A stretch of 64,000 nucleotides of DNA from Nostoc linckia FACHB-104 (GTDB taxonomy: Bacteria; Cyanobacteriota; Cyanobacteriia; Cyanobacteriales; Nostocaceae): the NCBI RefSeq assembly GCF_014696615.1, contig NZ_JACJQJ010000020.1, positions 62,001-126,000 on the forward strand, read 5' to 3'. Shown piece after piece: positions 36,878-47,900 of this stretch. The translations under genes were made by a program, and so were the position numbers. The notes under the pieces were generated by a model, which did no database searches, was not told the DNA's origin, and saw nothing but the letters and a program-made list of their open reading frames with translations. Positions within the stretch are counted from its first letter, which is position 1; the number at the start of each line of letters is the position of its first letter.

Positions 36878-37132
36878 AAATTGCTGTAAATGTAAATAAT
36901 CTTCCTACTTCTCGTTCTCCAATCGCTGTGCGTGGCTGTTTGTCAGGAACTAAAACAGGTGTATAGCTTTCATCAATGTTCACACCAGGAAGTGATAAGG
37001 ATGTAGCCGTTGCAGCTAAACTTCTAGAATTTGCGATCGCAGTAGGTGCATAACGCATTTGAATTAATACGCGCATTGTTAGTTAACTCCTAAAAATTTC
37101 AACCTATTGCTGAACCGACAGCCAAGTCAGGT

Positions 37133-37186
37133 GTTTAAGTCATGCATGAAAAAATGCCCTTGCATTTCTTGATGCACGACTTAAAT
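37133..37186 (-). promoter_or_regulatory. 25-bp imperfect hairpin in the subtilase leader
   Basis: Arms 37,133-37,157 and 37,162-37,186 are complementary at 21 of 25 positions with a 4-nt loop. Two of the mismatches become G-U pairs if the minus-strand RNA folds, which favours a transcript of the subtilase operon. It lies between the 80-residue gene and the subtilase start. Confidence 0.55.
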
Positions 37187-37242
37187 ATGCTTTCCTCTAC
37201 AACCTTAAAACAACTATTAGTTATGAAAATAACCAGTGTTTT

Positions 37243-37485
37243 TTAGGTTTTAAATGGTTCCACTTTCATGTCACCATGAACTCCCTTAACTGCGGGTTGA
37301 ATAGACATGAGGTGGGTAGGATCTATGTCTCCTTGAACACGAATTACATAGAGGTTACGCTTTGGACTAATCGGAACCAGACCATAATTATCATCAATCT
37401 CTAAATCCCGAATTCCAGAAAGTTGTTTGACATAATCCATCGAATTGTTTGGCGGTTCTAGATAAATAGTAATCAGGTATTGCAT
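37243..37485 (-). CDS. small hypothetical protein upstream of the subtilase
   Basis: An 80-residue protein starting MQYLITIYLEPPNNSMDYVKQLSGIRDLEID and ending in LYVIRVQGDIDPTHLMSIQPAVKGVHGDMKVEPF. Alternating strand-helix-strand segments would suit a ferredoxin-like fold such as protease propeptide (I9) chaperones, but I see no decisive motif. It is on the same strand as the subtilase, 166 bases upstream, with a hairpin between. A propeptide or inhibitor role for the protease is an inference from position and shape. Confidence 0.65.
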   Translation of the reverse strand: MQYLITIYLEPPNNSMDYVKQLSGIRDLEIDDNYGLVPISPKRNLYVIRVQGDIDPTHLMSIQPAVKGVHGDMKVEPFKT

Positions 37486-37591
37486 AGGATTTGGGATTGT
37501 ACAAGTAAAGTTAAATTAAATTACAAGAGTTGTTATGAGCATTTGTAAAGATTTTTATTTAGGTTATTTTTTTTAATATAGATGTTTTTAA

Positions 37592-37619
37592 TAATTCGTA
37601 ATTCGTAATTCGTAATTCG
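37592..37619. repeat. (TAATTCG)x4 tandem repeat
   Basis: Four perfect 7-bp units, followed by a partial TAGTTAG. Intergenic, next to MITE-like copy A. Confidence 0.88.
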
Positions 37620-37670
37620 TAGTTAGTGATTATTGATAAAGTAAAAATAAAATTACTATAGGGTGGAATG

Positions 37671-37811
37671 CAATACTTGTCGGTTAAGGGAAAGGAGAAA
37701 AGGGGCAATAAAAAACCTTTAACCCTTACCCTTTCTCCTGCGGAGACGCTACGCGAACACCTTTTACCCAAACTAAATTCCGAGTTGAAAATCCTTAACT
37801 GAGAAGTATTG
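37671..37811. repeat. MITE-like element, copy A
   Basis: Begins CAATACTTGTCGGTTAAGG and ends with the complement of CAATACTTCTCAGTTAAGG (17 of 19 matching). The interior has a purine tract, CCTTTAACCCTTACC, and AAATTCCGAGTTGAAAATCC, closely matching copy B near 59.8 kb. At 141 bp it is about 16 bp longer than copy B because a second repeat has inserted at 37,735-37,761. It carries no coding capacity. Confidence 0.8.
37735..37761. repeat. small dispersed repeat nested in MITE copy A
   Basis: The CTGCGGAGACGCTACGCGAAC segment is absent from the matching place in copy B, where CCTTCACCTGTTCTC continues directly. Flanks align on both sides, so it looks like a clean insertion of about 20-24 bases. 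Confidence 0.7.
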
Positions 37812-37859
37812 AGACCGTTATCAGAAAACTACAATTAAATATGAAAATCTCTATTTCCT

Positions 37860-37893
37860 GTCAACAGTCAACAGTCAACAGTCAACAGTCAAC
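37860..37893. repeat. (GTCAACA)x4 tandem repeat downstream of the NB-ARC gene
   Basis: Four perfect 7-bp units plus GTCAAC. It ends eight bases before the NB-ARC/WD40 gene stop codon. Confidence 0.9.
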
Positions 37894-37900
37894 CCGATTT

Positions 37901-40900
37901 TCAAGACATTTCAACTGCACCGAGGATTTTTAAAGTTGCTTTTTGAGTAGCGCTTAAACCCGTGACACCTTGAATGTTCATTCCTTCATAAGGACGAGGC
38001 GATCGCAAAATTTGCAAGCATTCCCCTGTGGCGATATCCCATAGGCGAATTGTCTCATCTTGGGAACCACTGGCTAAAATTGGTCTGTGAGGATGAAATG
38101 CGATCGCCCAAATCCAATTACTATGTCCTTGCAGTCTCTTCAGACATTCCCCAGTTTCCTTATGCCAAAGTATGATTGTTTGGTCGTGGCTGACACTAGC
38201 AACTAAATCTCCTTGGGGGTGAAATTTGACTTCGGTGACAGTGGTTGTATGTCCCTGCAATGTTTGCCAACTATTATCTGTACTAATATCCCAAAATTTG
38301 ATTTTATAGCTGATATCGCCAACAGCTAAAACTCTGCTGTCTGGACTGAAAGCAATAGAACTAAACCAACTTTGTTTTTCTTCTAATATTTTCAAACATT
38401 CCCCTGTAGCTACATCCCAGAGACGAATGCTATTGTCGCTGCTACTGGCTAAATATTTACCATTAGGACTCCAGGTAACAGAAAATACCCAATCTGTATG
38501 CCCTGCTAAAGTTCTGAGACATTCTCCAGTTTTGACATCCCAAAGTTTGATTGTCTTGTCTGCACTGCCACTAACAAGAGTACTTCCATTGGGACTAAAG
38601 GCTAAGGAAAAGATGAAACTTGTATGTCCTGTTAAAGTTCTCAAACATTTCCCTGTAGTCACATTCCAGATACGAATTGTGCGATCAAGGCTACCACTAG
38701 CTAATATATGACCATCGGCACCGTAAACAATGCTCATGACTTCGCGACTATGACCATAAAAGCTTTTGAGGGAATTTCCTGTGGCAACATCCCACAATCT
38801 GAGTGTAAAGCCTGTGTTTCCTGCTAATAACTCACCATCAGGGCTGAAAGCTACGGAATCAATAAAACTGGGATAACCCTGTAAGGTTTTCATGCATTCT
38901 CCTGTAGCCACCTGCCATAACCTAATACTTTGGTCTTCAGCACCGCTAGCAAGCAGTTGCCCATCAGGACTAAAGGCTACTGACCATACACGAGTGGTAT
39001 GACCTGAGAGAGTTTTAATGCACTGTCCAGTTTTAATATCCCATAAACTAATAACTGAGGCTTCACCTGCGATCGCTAACGTTTGACCATCGGGACTAAA
39101 GGCAATTGACCAAATTAACTCAATAACCTTTCCCTGCAATGTTTTCCGGCATCGCCCCGTGCGGACATCCCACAACTTTACAGTGTTATCTTCACTACCA
39201 GTGGCTAGAATACGTCCATTGGGACTGAAGCTAACTGACCATACTGCTTGAGTGTGTTCAGCCAGAGTATACAGACATTCACCTGTCCTCACATCCCAAA
39301 TTTTCACTGTTTTATCTTCACTACCGCTAGCCAGAAGTGTTCCATCTGGGCTAAAGTCTACTGGGCCAACAGTGTTTGTGTGTCCTTGTAAGGATTTTAA
39401 GTATTCGCCACTGTGGATATCCCAGAGTTTAATTGTGTTATCTCGGCTACTGCTAGCGAGAAGCGTTCCATCCGGACTGAAGCGCGATAACCAACCACGG
39501 ACTGTATCTTCTTGTAAAGTATGTAGACATTGCCCAGTGTTGACATCCCAACGTTTGATGATGCCATTTCCACAACAACTTGCTAGAGTTTTGCCATCTC
39601 TGCTGAAGTTAACTAGCCAAACCCAGCCAGTATGGCCTTCAAAGCTCCGCATTTGTTCACTATCTTCTATATTCCACAGGCGCACACCACCATTAGCATC
39701 ACCTGTGACTAAATGCTTACCATCAGGGCTAAATTCTACTACTAAAATATTGACGAGAGCATCACTAAAAGTTGAGTTTTTCACATTAGTATTACTCAAA
39801 TTTACTTGATGCAAATTAATACCCTGTAGGTAAGCTTGCCAAATTGTTAAACCCGAAAAATTGTAGTTAGTAAAATCAACATTTAGCTGCCGCAAAAGAT
39901 TAATAATATTGCCGCCAGCATATCCAGGTGTTGAAGAAAATTTTTCTTGTAAAATAGCAATAATTTCTGTTAATCTCCTTTCAATTGCCAAGGGATTTGC
40001 CAAACGAGTTTTTAAGCGATTCAATAGCGGTTCTAAAATTACCCGCCTTTGACTTTCGCGGACATAATCTTTAGCAGTTGCTTCCATTAAGGCGTAGGAA
40101 TTCAATAGTTGGATTTCCCCTGAGTAAATTTCACTACATACCTTTTTAATGAGTTGGGCTGTGACATATTCCATGACTACAGGTTGTTGAGTGTAGCTAC
40201 CTGAATGCATTTCTATGAGCGATCGCCCTTGCAAAGATAACAATACTTCTAGCAATTCTCGCTTAGAGATTTTCGGAACGATATCCTCTTGTAATTCGGT
40301 GATAGTGACCCATTCTCGTTTCACTGCTAGCCAGTACATCACTTGCTTTTCGTTAACTGACAAGCGATTAAACTGTTGCTCTAATATTTCTCTAATATCG
40401 CCAAAAACAACTGGAGCTTGCCCAAGAAATTGTAGAATATTACCATCAAATAAATACTGAATTGTTGTAGCAACAATTTTTAAAGCTAGAGGATTACCTG
40501 TATAGCGCTGAATTAAGTTATCACGTGCATCAGTTGCATTTACTAATCCTTTGATGCTGAGAATTTGCTGGGATTCTGTTAAAGATAAACCAGTTAATTG
40601 CAGCGATCGCACAGGTAAATTTACTCCTTCCCTGGCTGTAAAACCAATTGGTTTCTCGCGACTAGTAAATATGAGACAACTTTGATGGCGTTCATCACCT
40701 ACCCTGCGTAAAAGCTGCCCGTATCCTTCATATCCCGAACGATAGCAACCAGAAGCTTTGCCACTTTCTAAAATTGATTCAGCATTATCTAAGACTATCA
40801 GGCAACGTTGAGAACGGAGATATTTCATTAAACAAGAAATATGCCCTTCTACAGTTTCGGGAATATTTATTTCTTGTTGTTGAGAAAGGAATAAAATAAT

Positions 40901-41479
40901 ATTTTTTAGCAGAGACATAATTGGTGGTGCATTCCGCAAACTGCGCCAAATAACATAATCAAAATCATTCTGTACCTGTTCTGCTAATTTCACAGATAAG
41001 GCTGTTTTACCCATTCCTCCCATACCAAGCAAAGCTACTAAACGGCATTTTTCCTGTACAATCCATTGTTGTAGCTGAGCTTGCTCTGCTATGCGTCCAT
41101 AGAAGATAGAAACATCAATAGCTTCTCCCCAATCTTGTTGCGGGCCAGTTGTAGGTGTTTGTTCCATGACTGCGGGAGACATTTGTAATTCACTTGGCGG
41201 AATACTAGCATAACGCCGTCTCAGAACAGATTTGATATTACTTTTATTGACATTTTCTCCTAGTGCTTTAGAGAGAGTCTGCCACAACCTAAAGCCCACA
41301 TCTCTGATGTAATCATCGTCATAACCAGAGCTTTGAGCCATCTCTGCATAAGTGTAACCTTCCCAAGACTGGCGGAGGACTAACTCTTGAATATCACTTA
41401 AATGCTTGTGCTGTAATACTAGATCTAAAACTAGCATTGCTTGTTCAAAAGTCAAATCTATGGCTCCCAAAGGCTGCAA
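37901..41479 (-). CDS. HTH / NB-ARC / 14x WD40 repeat protein (NLR-like)
   Basis: A 1,192-residue STAND ATPase. The N-terminal helical domain (about 1-92; LTFEQAMLVLDLVLQHKHLSD, SWEGYTYAEMAQSSGYDDDYIRDVG) resembles the HTH linked to vWA-MoxR-type conflict systems. The NB-ARC domain has P-loop GMGGMGKTA (152-160), Walker B RCLIVLDNAES and the GNPLALKIVATTIQ helix. A pentapeptide-like segment (VNLSNTNVKNSTF) precedes 14 WD40 repeats (about 570-1150), enough for two seven-bladed propellers. Apaf-1 and plant NLRs share the NB-ARC plan, with the propeller as sensor. Ligand and effector are unknown. It is divergent from the dual-kinase gene. Confidence 0.88.
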   Translation of the reverse strand: MQPLGAIDLTFEQAMLVLDLVLQHKHLSDIQELVLRQSWEGYTYAEMAQSSGYDDDYIRDVGFRLWQTLSKALGENVNKSNIKSVLRRRYASIPPSELQMSPAVMEQTPTTGPQQDWGEAIDVSIFYGRIAEQAQLQQWIVQEKCRLVALLGMGGMGKTALSVKLAEQVQNDFDYVIWRSLRNAPPIMSLLKNIILFLSQQQEINIPETVEGHISCLMKYLRSQRCLIVLDNAESILESGKASGCYRSGYEGYGQLLRRVGDERHQSCLIFTSREKPIGFTAREGVNLPVRSLQLTGLSLTESQQILSIKGLVNATDARDNLIQRYTGNPLALKIVATTIQYLFDGNILQFLGQAPVVFGDIREILEQQFNRLSVNEKQVMYWLAVKREWVTITELQEDIVPKISKRELLEVLLSLQGRSLIEMHSGSYTQQPVVMEYVTAQLIKKVCSEIYSGEIQLLNSYALMEATAKDYVRESQRRVILEPLLNRLKTRLANPLAIERRLTEIIAILQEKFSSTPGYAGGNIINLLRQLNVDFTNYNFSGLTIWQAYLQGINLHQVNLSNTNVKNSTFSDALVNILVVEFSPDGKHLVTGDANGGVRLWNIEDSEQMRSFEGHTGWVWLVNFSRDGKTLASCCGNGIIKRWDVNTGQCLHTLQEDTVRGWLSRFSPDGTLLASSSRDNTIKLWDIHSGEYLKSLQGHTNTVGPVDFSPDGTLLASGSEDKTVKIWDVRTGECLYTLAEHTQAVWSVSFSPNGRILATGSEDNTVKLWDVRTGRCRKTLQGKVIELIWSIAFSPDGQTLAIAGEASVISLWDIKTGQCIKTLSGHTTRVWSVAFSPDGQLLASGAEDQSIRLWQVATGECMKTLQGYPSFIDSVAFSPDGELLAGNTGFTLRLWDVATGNSLKSFYGHSREVMSIVYGADGHILASGSLDRTIRIWNVTTGKCLRTLTGHTSFIFSLAFSPNGSTLVSGSADKTIKLWDVKTGECLRTLAGHTDWVFSVTWSPNGKYLASSSDNSIRLWDVATGECLKILEEKQSWFSSIAFSPDSRVLAVGDISYKIKFWDISTDNSWQTLQGHTTTVTEVKFHPQGDLVASVSHDQTIILWHKETGECLKRLQGHSNWIWAIAFHPHRPILASGSQDETIRLWDIATGECLQILRSPRPYEGMNIQGVTGLSATQKATLKILGAVEMS

Positions 41480-41978
41480 GAAATAAATAACCCCAGTTAT
41501 TGGCGATGGGATTTAATTTATAAAGCTGATTTTAAGCCTATTTACTTTTTTCACTGCCTTTATTGAGATTTACCTGATTTTTTCTGATTTTTCCTGACTT
41601 CAGATCTAGGGGCGAGCCAAGAGTAGGGTTGGTACTCGTTATTATTCAGTGTTTGAGCCACATATCTGGTATCATCCAGCGCCAAAAAACTACTGACTAG
41701 GGATTATGGCATAGAGTCCAGCGCAACCAAATCATACAAATTAAGTATACAGATCACTACAGAGAGGGATAAATAAAACTACAATTTAAAACAGTGTAAA
41801 AGCTTGGAATTCAATGCTTTTGCATTCTGATTAGTGGTGTTAGCCCCCACCCTGTATTGTCATTTTTATGCATGATAAGTTTACACGGTTCATGCTAGTT
41901 AGAAAAAGCTAGCTCATGGGAATACTGGGATTATCAAAGCTATAAAAAATTACAACTTTGCAGATGAGGTAAATACGC
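41480..41978. other. intergenic region between the two giant divergent genes
   Basis: About 500 bases with no gene. It must contain both promoters. A GATTTTTTCTGATTTTTCCTGA direct repeat (around 41,577) is the only local feature noticed. Confidence 0.55.
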
Positions 41979-44900
41979 ATGATTGCAGGGCTGGATTTAG
42001 AATGCAGAATTTTAGGATATCGAGTGTTAGAACAACTGCACTTTAGTTCCAGGACTATTGTCTATCGAGGTATTCAAGTTACTAATCAGCAACCTGTAAT
42101 CATCAAATACCTGAAATCTGATTACCCAAGTTTTCATGAATTGTTGCAGTTTCGCAACCAATATACGATCGCCAAAAATCTTGACTTCCCTGGGGTAGTA
42201 CGCCACTACAACCTAGAAGCATATCGCAATAGCTATATATTAGTAATGGAAGATTTTGGTGGAATCCCGCTGCAAGATTATACCAAAAAACAGCCCCTAG
42301 AAGTAGGTGAATTTTTAGCGATCGCCTTGCAGATAGTTGAGATTTTACATAATTTACATCAGTATCGAGTCATTCACAAAGACCTCAAACCTGACAATAT
42401 TTTGATCAATCCTTCCTCCAGAGAAGTGAAGCTGATTGATTTTAGTATTGCCTCTTTGCTACCAAGAGAAACCCAGGAAATTAAAAATCCCAATGTTTTA
42501 GAAGGAACCCTCAATTATATTTCTCCGGAGCAAACTGGACGGATGAATCGGGGGATTGACTATCGCAGTGATTTCTATTCTTTGGGAATTACTTTGTTTG
42601 AACTCCTGACAGGTGAACTTCCGTTTCAGTCTCATGACCCAATGGAGTTGATTCACTCTCATATTGCGAAAATGCCTATAGTATTGGGGAACGGGGCACG
42701 GGGAACGGGGAACGGGAAAAGGGAACAAAGAGCGCAGGTAATTTACGATATTGTGAGTAAGCTGATGGCGAAAAACCCCGAAGACCGCTATCAGAGTGCT
42801 TTAGGGTTAAAATTTGATTTAGAAAATTGCTTAGAACAACTGCAAACAACGGGTAAGATTGTAGACTTTGCCATTGGTAGCCGGGATGTGTGCGATCGCT
42901 TTCTCATCCCGGAAAAACTCTATGGTCGGGAAGCCGAAGTTCAGCAGTTGCTAGATGCATTTGAGAGAGTAGCCAGCACAACCAATGCGAGAAGCGAACT
43001 GATGTTAGTTGCAGGCTTTTCGGGTATTGGCAAAACTGCGATCGTCAATGAAGTCCACAAACCGATTGTCAGGCAACGGGGTTATTTCATTAAAGGTAAA
43101 TTTGACCAGTTCCAGCGCAATATTCCGTTTTCGGCATTTGTGCAAGCATTACGCGATTTAATGGCACAATTGCTGACAGAAACAGATAGCCAATTAGAGA
43201 AATGGCAACATAAAATTTTCTCGGCTTTAGGCGATAATGGACAGGTAATCATTGAAGTGATTCCAGAACTAGAACGAATCATTGGCAAACAACCTCCGGT
43301 TGTAGAATTATCGGGAGATGCAGCACAAGTTCGTTTCAATTTGCTGTTTCAAAAGTTTATTAGAGTTTTTACCACTCCCAAGCATCCCTTAGTAATTTTC
43401 TTAGATGATTTGCAATGGGCAGACTCAGCATCTCTCAGACTGATGCGATTGTTAATTGGTGAAGCAGAAACAGGTTATCTGCTATTAATTGGTGCTTACC
43501 GCAATAACGAAGTCTCAATAGCTCATCCACTGATGTTGGTATTAGATGAGATTCACAACTCTCCGGCAATTGTTAACACCATTACCCTGTCACCCTTGCA
43601 ACTATGCGATTTAAACCATTTGATTGCTGATACCCTCAGTTGTCCAGATGAAATTGCCGCGCCTCTAGCAGATTTAGTGTACCAAAAAACCCAAGGCAAT
43701 CCTTTTTTTGTCAAAGAATTTCTCAAAGCATTATATGTAGATAAATTGATTACCTTTAATACTAATACTGGTTGCTGGCAAGGTAATATTGCTGAAATTA
43801 GAGAATTAGCTCTGACTGATGATGTTGTTGAGTTCATGGCACAGCAAATTCAGAAATTACCTACAGCCACCCAAACTGTGTTGAAATTAGCTGCTTGCAT
43901 TGGTAATAATTTCGATTTATCTACCCTCGCAATTGTTTACGAAAAATCCCAGTCAGAAACAGCAGCAGATTTATGGGAAGCATTGCAAGCAGGGTTAATT
44001 TTACCAACTAATGAAGTTTATAAATTTTTTCAAGACTGCGATTGCCAAAACCCATCATGTCCATTACCCATGAGCGGCAATCCATTAGCCCATTACAAAT
44101 TTTTGCATGATCGTGTCCAGCAGGCAGCTTATTCTCTAATTCCCGAACATCAAAAACAGCTTACTCACCTGAACATTGGCAAACTACTGCTGCATAAAAC
44201 TAATGTTGCAGAACAAGAGGAAAAATTATTTGAGATTGTTAACCAATTTAATATTGGTAAAAATTGGATTGGGCAAGATATTCACTATACTCAACTAGCT
44301 CAACTTAATTTAAAAGCTGGCAAAAAAGCGAGAATTGCCACTGCCCATACAGCAGCTTTAGAATATTTCACTACAGGCATTAACTTATTGCCCAAAAATC
44401 AATGGCAAACGCAGTATGAATTAACTTTAGCGCTGTATACGGCAGCCACTGAAGCCGCCTATCTAAGTAGTAACTTAGAGCAAATGACAAATTTGGCATC
44501 TGTGATTTTAGAAAGCGCTAACAGTTTATTAGATAAGATAAAAGCCTATGAAATTCAAATCCAATCGCTGCAAGCTCAGAATCAACCCTTAGCAGCAGTC
44601 AAAATTTCCCTAAAAATTCTGCAAATTTTGGGCATAAATTTTCCGCAGCAACCGAGTGAATTAGATATTGCACAAGCACTGAATAAAACTACAGCAATTT
44701 TAGCTGGCAGAAAACCACTACAGTTAGTCAATCTGCCCCAAATGAATGATCCGGAGAAATTAGCCGCAATGAAAATTATGGCGGCTGTTTCTTCTTCTGT
44801 TTATATTGCAGTGCCGCAACTATTTCCGTTAATAATTTTAGAGCAAGTTAACTTATCAATTGTCTATGGTAATACGCCATTTTCTAACTATAGCTATGGC

Positions 44901-47900
44901 TGTTATGGGCAATTATTATGTGGAGTCCAAGGAGAGATTGAGCTAGGCTATCAATTTGGCAAACTAGCGCTGAAGTTACTCGAAAAATTTAATATCAAAG
45001 AACAACAAGCAAGAACTTATGGAGAAGTTTGTCTTGGTACATTGCATTGGCAAGAACCTGTAATCCAGACTTTACCATTGCTGAAAGCAGGCTACCAAAG
45101 TGGCTTAGACAATGGCGATTTAGTATGGACTGGTATTTGCGGCATTATTTACATTATGCATTCTTGGCTGGCAGGGCAAGAGTTGAACGATGTCAGCCGA
45201 GATGCTACTAATTTTTGCACCCAATTAACTCAACTTAAGCAATTTGCCCTAGTAAATCAAATTGCGATTTTTCAGCAAACAGTTGTCAATTTATTGGGAG
45301 ATAATACGGAAGTTTGGCGATTTGAGGGTGATGCTTGTAATGAAGCCCAAATGTTGCCCATTCTGGAACAGGGAGGCGATCAAACAGCCCTGTGCTATTT
45401 CCATTACCAAAAACTTTTTCTATATTATTTATTTGAGGAGTTTCAGTCAGCAGTAAACGCCGCGATCGCCACAGAAAATTACTTTGGTGCAGCTACCGGA
45501 TTGTTTATCGTTCCCAGCTTCTATACCTACGATTCCCTGGCACATCTGGCAATTTATCCGCAAGTTTCTTCAGCCGAACAACAGCGCATTGAACAGCGAG
45601 TTAGCAGCAACCAGGAAAAAATGCAGAAGTGGGCTAATTCTGCCCCAGGAAATCATCTGCACAAATTTTATTTAGTGGAAGCAGAACGCTATCGCATTTT
45701 ACATAATAAAGCTGCAGCTATTGAATTATATGATTTGGCAATTTCCACAGCCAAAGCCAATAATTATCCCCACGAAGAAGCCCTAGCCAACGAACTCGCA
45801 GCTAAATTCTATTTAGCATGGGGCAAAAATAATATTGTTCAAGAATATTTATTAAGTGCTTACTATGGTTATGCGCGTTGGGGTGCAACTGCCAAAGTTA
45901 AACAACTAGAACAAAACTATCCGCAGTTTTTGATTCCCATTTTACAACCAGATAGCATCAGTTTTTCATCTGATGTCACTATCCCATTAGCCGAAATGGT
46001 ATCTAAATCAAATGACAGTAGCCAAACTACAAATTATAGTAGCAATGGCGTATCTGCTGCTTTAGATTTAGCAACTGTACTGAAATCTTTTCAGATGTTA
46101 GCCAGCGAAATTCATCTGGACAAATTACTCTCTACATTATTGCAAGTAGTATTAGAAAATGCAGGTGCGGATAAATGTGTTTTATTGCTACAAAAACAGG
46201 GCAAGCTAACTATTGAAGCGACGATTGCACTAGGACAACAATCAGCAGTTCTGCAATCAGTTCCCTTAGAAAATAGTCAAGAAGTACCCGTGTGCTTAAT
46301 TAATACTGTCAAAAGAACCTTGACAGCTGCAGTATTAATCGATGCTATTACCCATCCTTTATTAACAGCCGACCCCTATATTTTCCGTTACCAGCCCAAA
46401 AGCATATTATGTACACCAATTATGTATCAGGGCAAACTTTTAGGGATTTTATATTTAGAAAATAAAGAAGCCACAGCAGCCTTTACTAGCGATCGCGTGG
46501 AACTCCTAAATTTGCTCTGCACTCAAGCGGCGATTTCTTTAGAAAATGCCCACCTTTATCAACAAGCTCAAATTTACAGCCAGCAGTTAGAGCAATCCCT
46601 CGACGAACTTAGAGCAAGTGATACCCGCTTCCAGAACCTTGCAAATAACATTCCGGGGATGATTTACCAGTTTCATTTAGCTACTGATGGTTCCACATCT
46701 ACACCCTACGTCAGTTCTGGCTGCTACGAAATCTATGAGGTATCAGCAGAAGATGTGATGCTAGGAAGAGAAAACCTGTATGAGATGAATCATCCTGACG
46801 ATGTAGCACAGGTTGCTGAACTAATTACCTATTCTGCTCAACATTTAACCTCATTTCAACATGAATGGCGCATTATCACACCTTCAGGCATAATCAAATG
46901 GATTCAATCTGCAGCGCAACCCCAGCAGCAAGCTGATGGCTCAATTATGTGGGATGGGATTGTCATCGATGTGAGCGATCGCCATTTAGCTGAAGAAAAA
47001 ATCCGCGCCCAAGAACAATTTCTCCGCAGTATCTACGATGGTGTCGATCATCCTATTTTTGTCATCAATGTCACGCCAGAGCAAGACGTTCTCTATGCTA
47101 GTTGGAACCCAGCCGCCGCCAGGGTTGCAGGTGTATTAGCAGAAGAAGTAATTGGCAAAACTCCCGAAGAGATTCATGGAGAAGTAGAAGGCGCTGCGGT
47201 GAGACAACAATTTATCAGTTGCATTAACGCAGGAACTAGCATCGCCGTTGAACAGTGTCTTACCTTTGATCGTGAGCTAACTTGGTGGCTGACAACCTTT
47301 AATCCCCTGCGCGATCGCACTGGGAGAATTCATCAATTAATTGGCACAGCGATGAATATTAGCGATCGCAAACGAGCTGAAGCCCAAGCGCAGCAAAAAG
47401 CACAAGAATTAGAAACAGCCATGCAAGACTTGCAACAAACCCAATTACAAATGGTGCAAAGTGAGAAAATGTCTGCTTTGGGTAATCTTATAGCGGGTGT
47501 TGCTCATGAAATTAATAATCCGGTGGGATTTATCGTTGGTAACTTGCAACCTGCCAGAGATTACATTAACGATGTGTTAGGAATACTCGATTTGTATCAG
47601 CAGCAATTTCCCAATCCTGGTGCAGTCATTACCGATGAAATAGAAGCGATTGATTTGGAATATATTCGTGAAGATTTACCCAAGCTCATTGACTCCATGA
47701 AACTTGGTGTTGATCGCATCCGCAATATTAGTATCAGCCTGCGAAACTTTTCTCGCGCCGATAAAGATTACAAAATTCCCTTTAATCTTCACGAAGGTAT
47801 CAACAGTACAATTTTAATTCTTAAACATCGCCTCAAAGCCAACGAAAGCCGTCCCGCAATTGACGTAACCACCAATTACGGTAATTTACCCGAAGTAGAA

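Larger units (their letters stand above)
35837..36888 (+). mobile_element. IS630/Tc1-mariner type insertion sequence, 1,048 bp plus TA duplication
   Basis: The element spans 35,839-36,886. Terminal inverted repeats begin CAGCAATTTTCAGGTAA at both ends (17 identical bases, extending imperfectly to about 27, with GACCACA/AACCACA). TA dinucleotides at 35,837-35,838 and 36,887-36,888 are the target duplication expected for this superfamily. It is inserted in the subtilase gene, and its transposase is on the strand opposite to that gene. Confidence 0.94.
34395..37076 (-). pseudogene. subtilisin-like serine protease (S8) gene split by an IS630-type element
   Basis: The 5' part runs 37,076 to 36,887 (63 codons, MRVLIQMRYAPTAI to GRLFTF, with an AGGAG site upstream). 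The 3' part runs 35,838 to 34,395. Joining them across the insert with one TA restores a continuous frame of 543 residues (GRLFTF-NARPDVSSYLVRG). The catalytic triad is intact in the 3' part: Asp in AIVDTGVN, His in IDHGTM, Ser in DNGTSAACP, with oxyanion Asn in AAGNCG. A C-terminal PPC-type beta domain ends the protein. Using a GTG within the IS (35,864), a 489-residue product lacking only the N-terminal 63 residues could still be made. That expression is speculative. Confidence 0.9.

Noticed and set aside
38427-39809. Long antisense frames opposite the WD40 region
   Set aside because: They repeat with the WD40 period and are shadows of the repeat codons.
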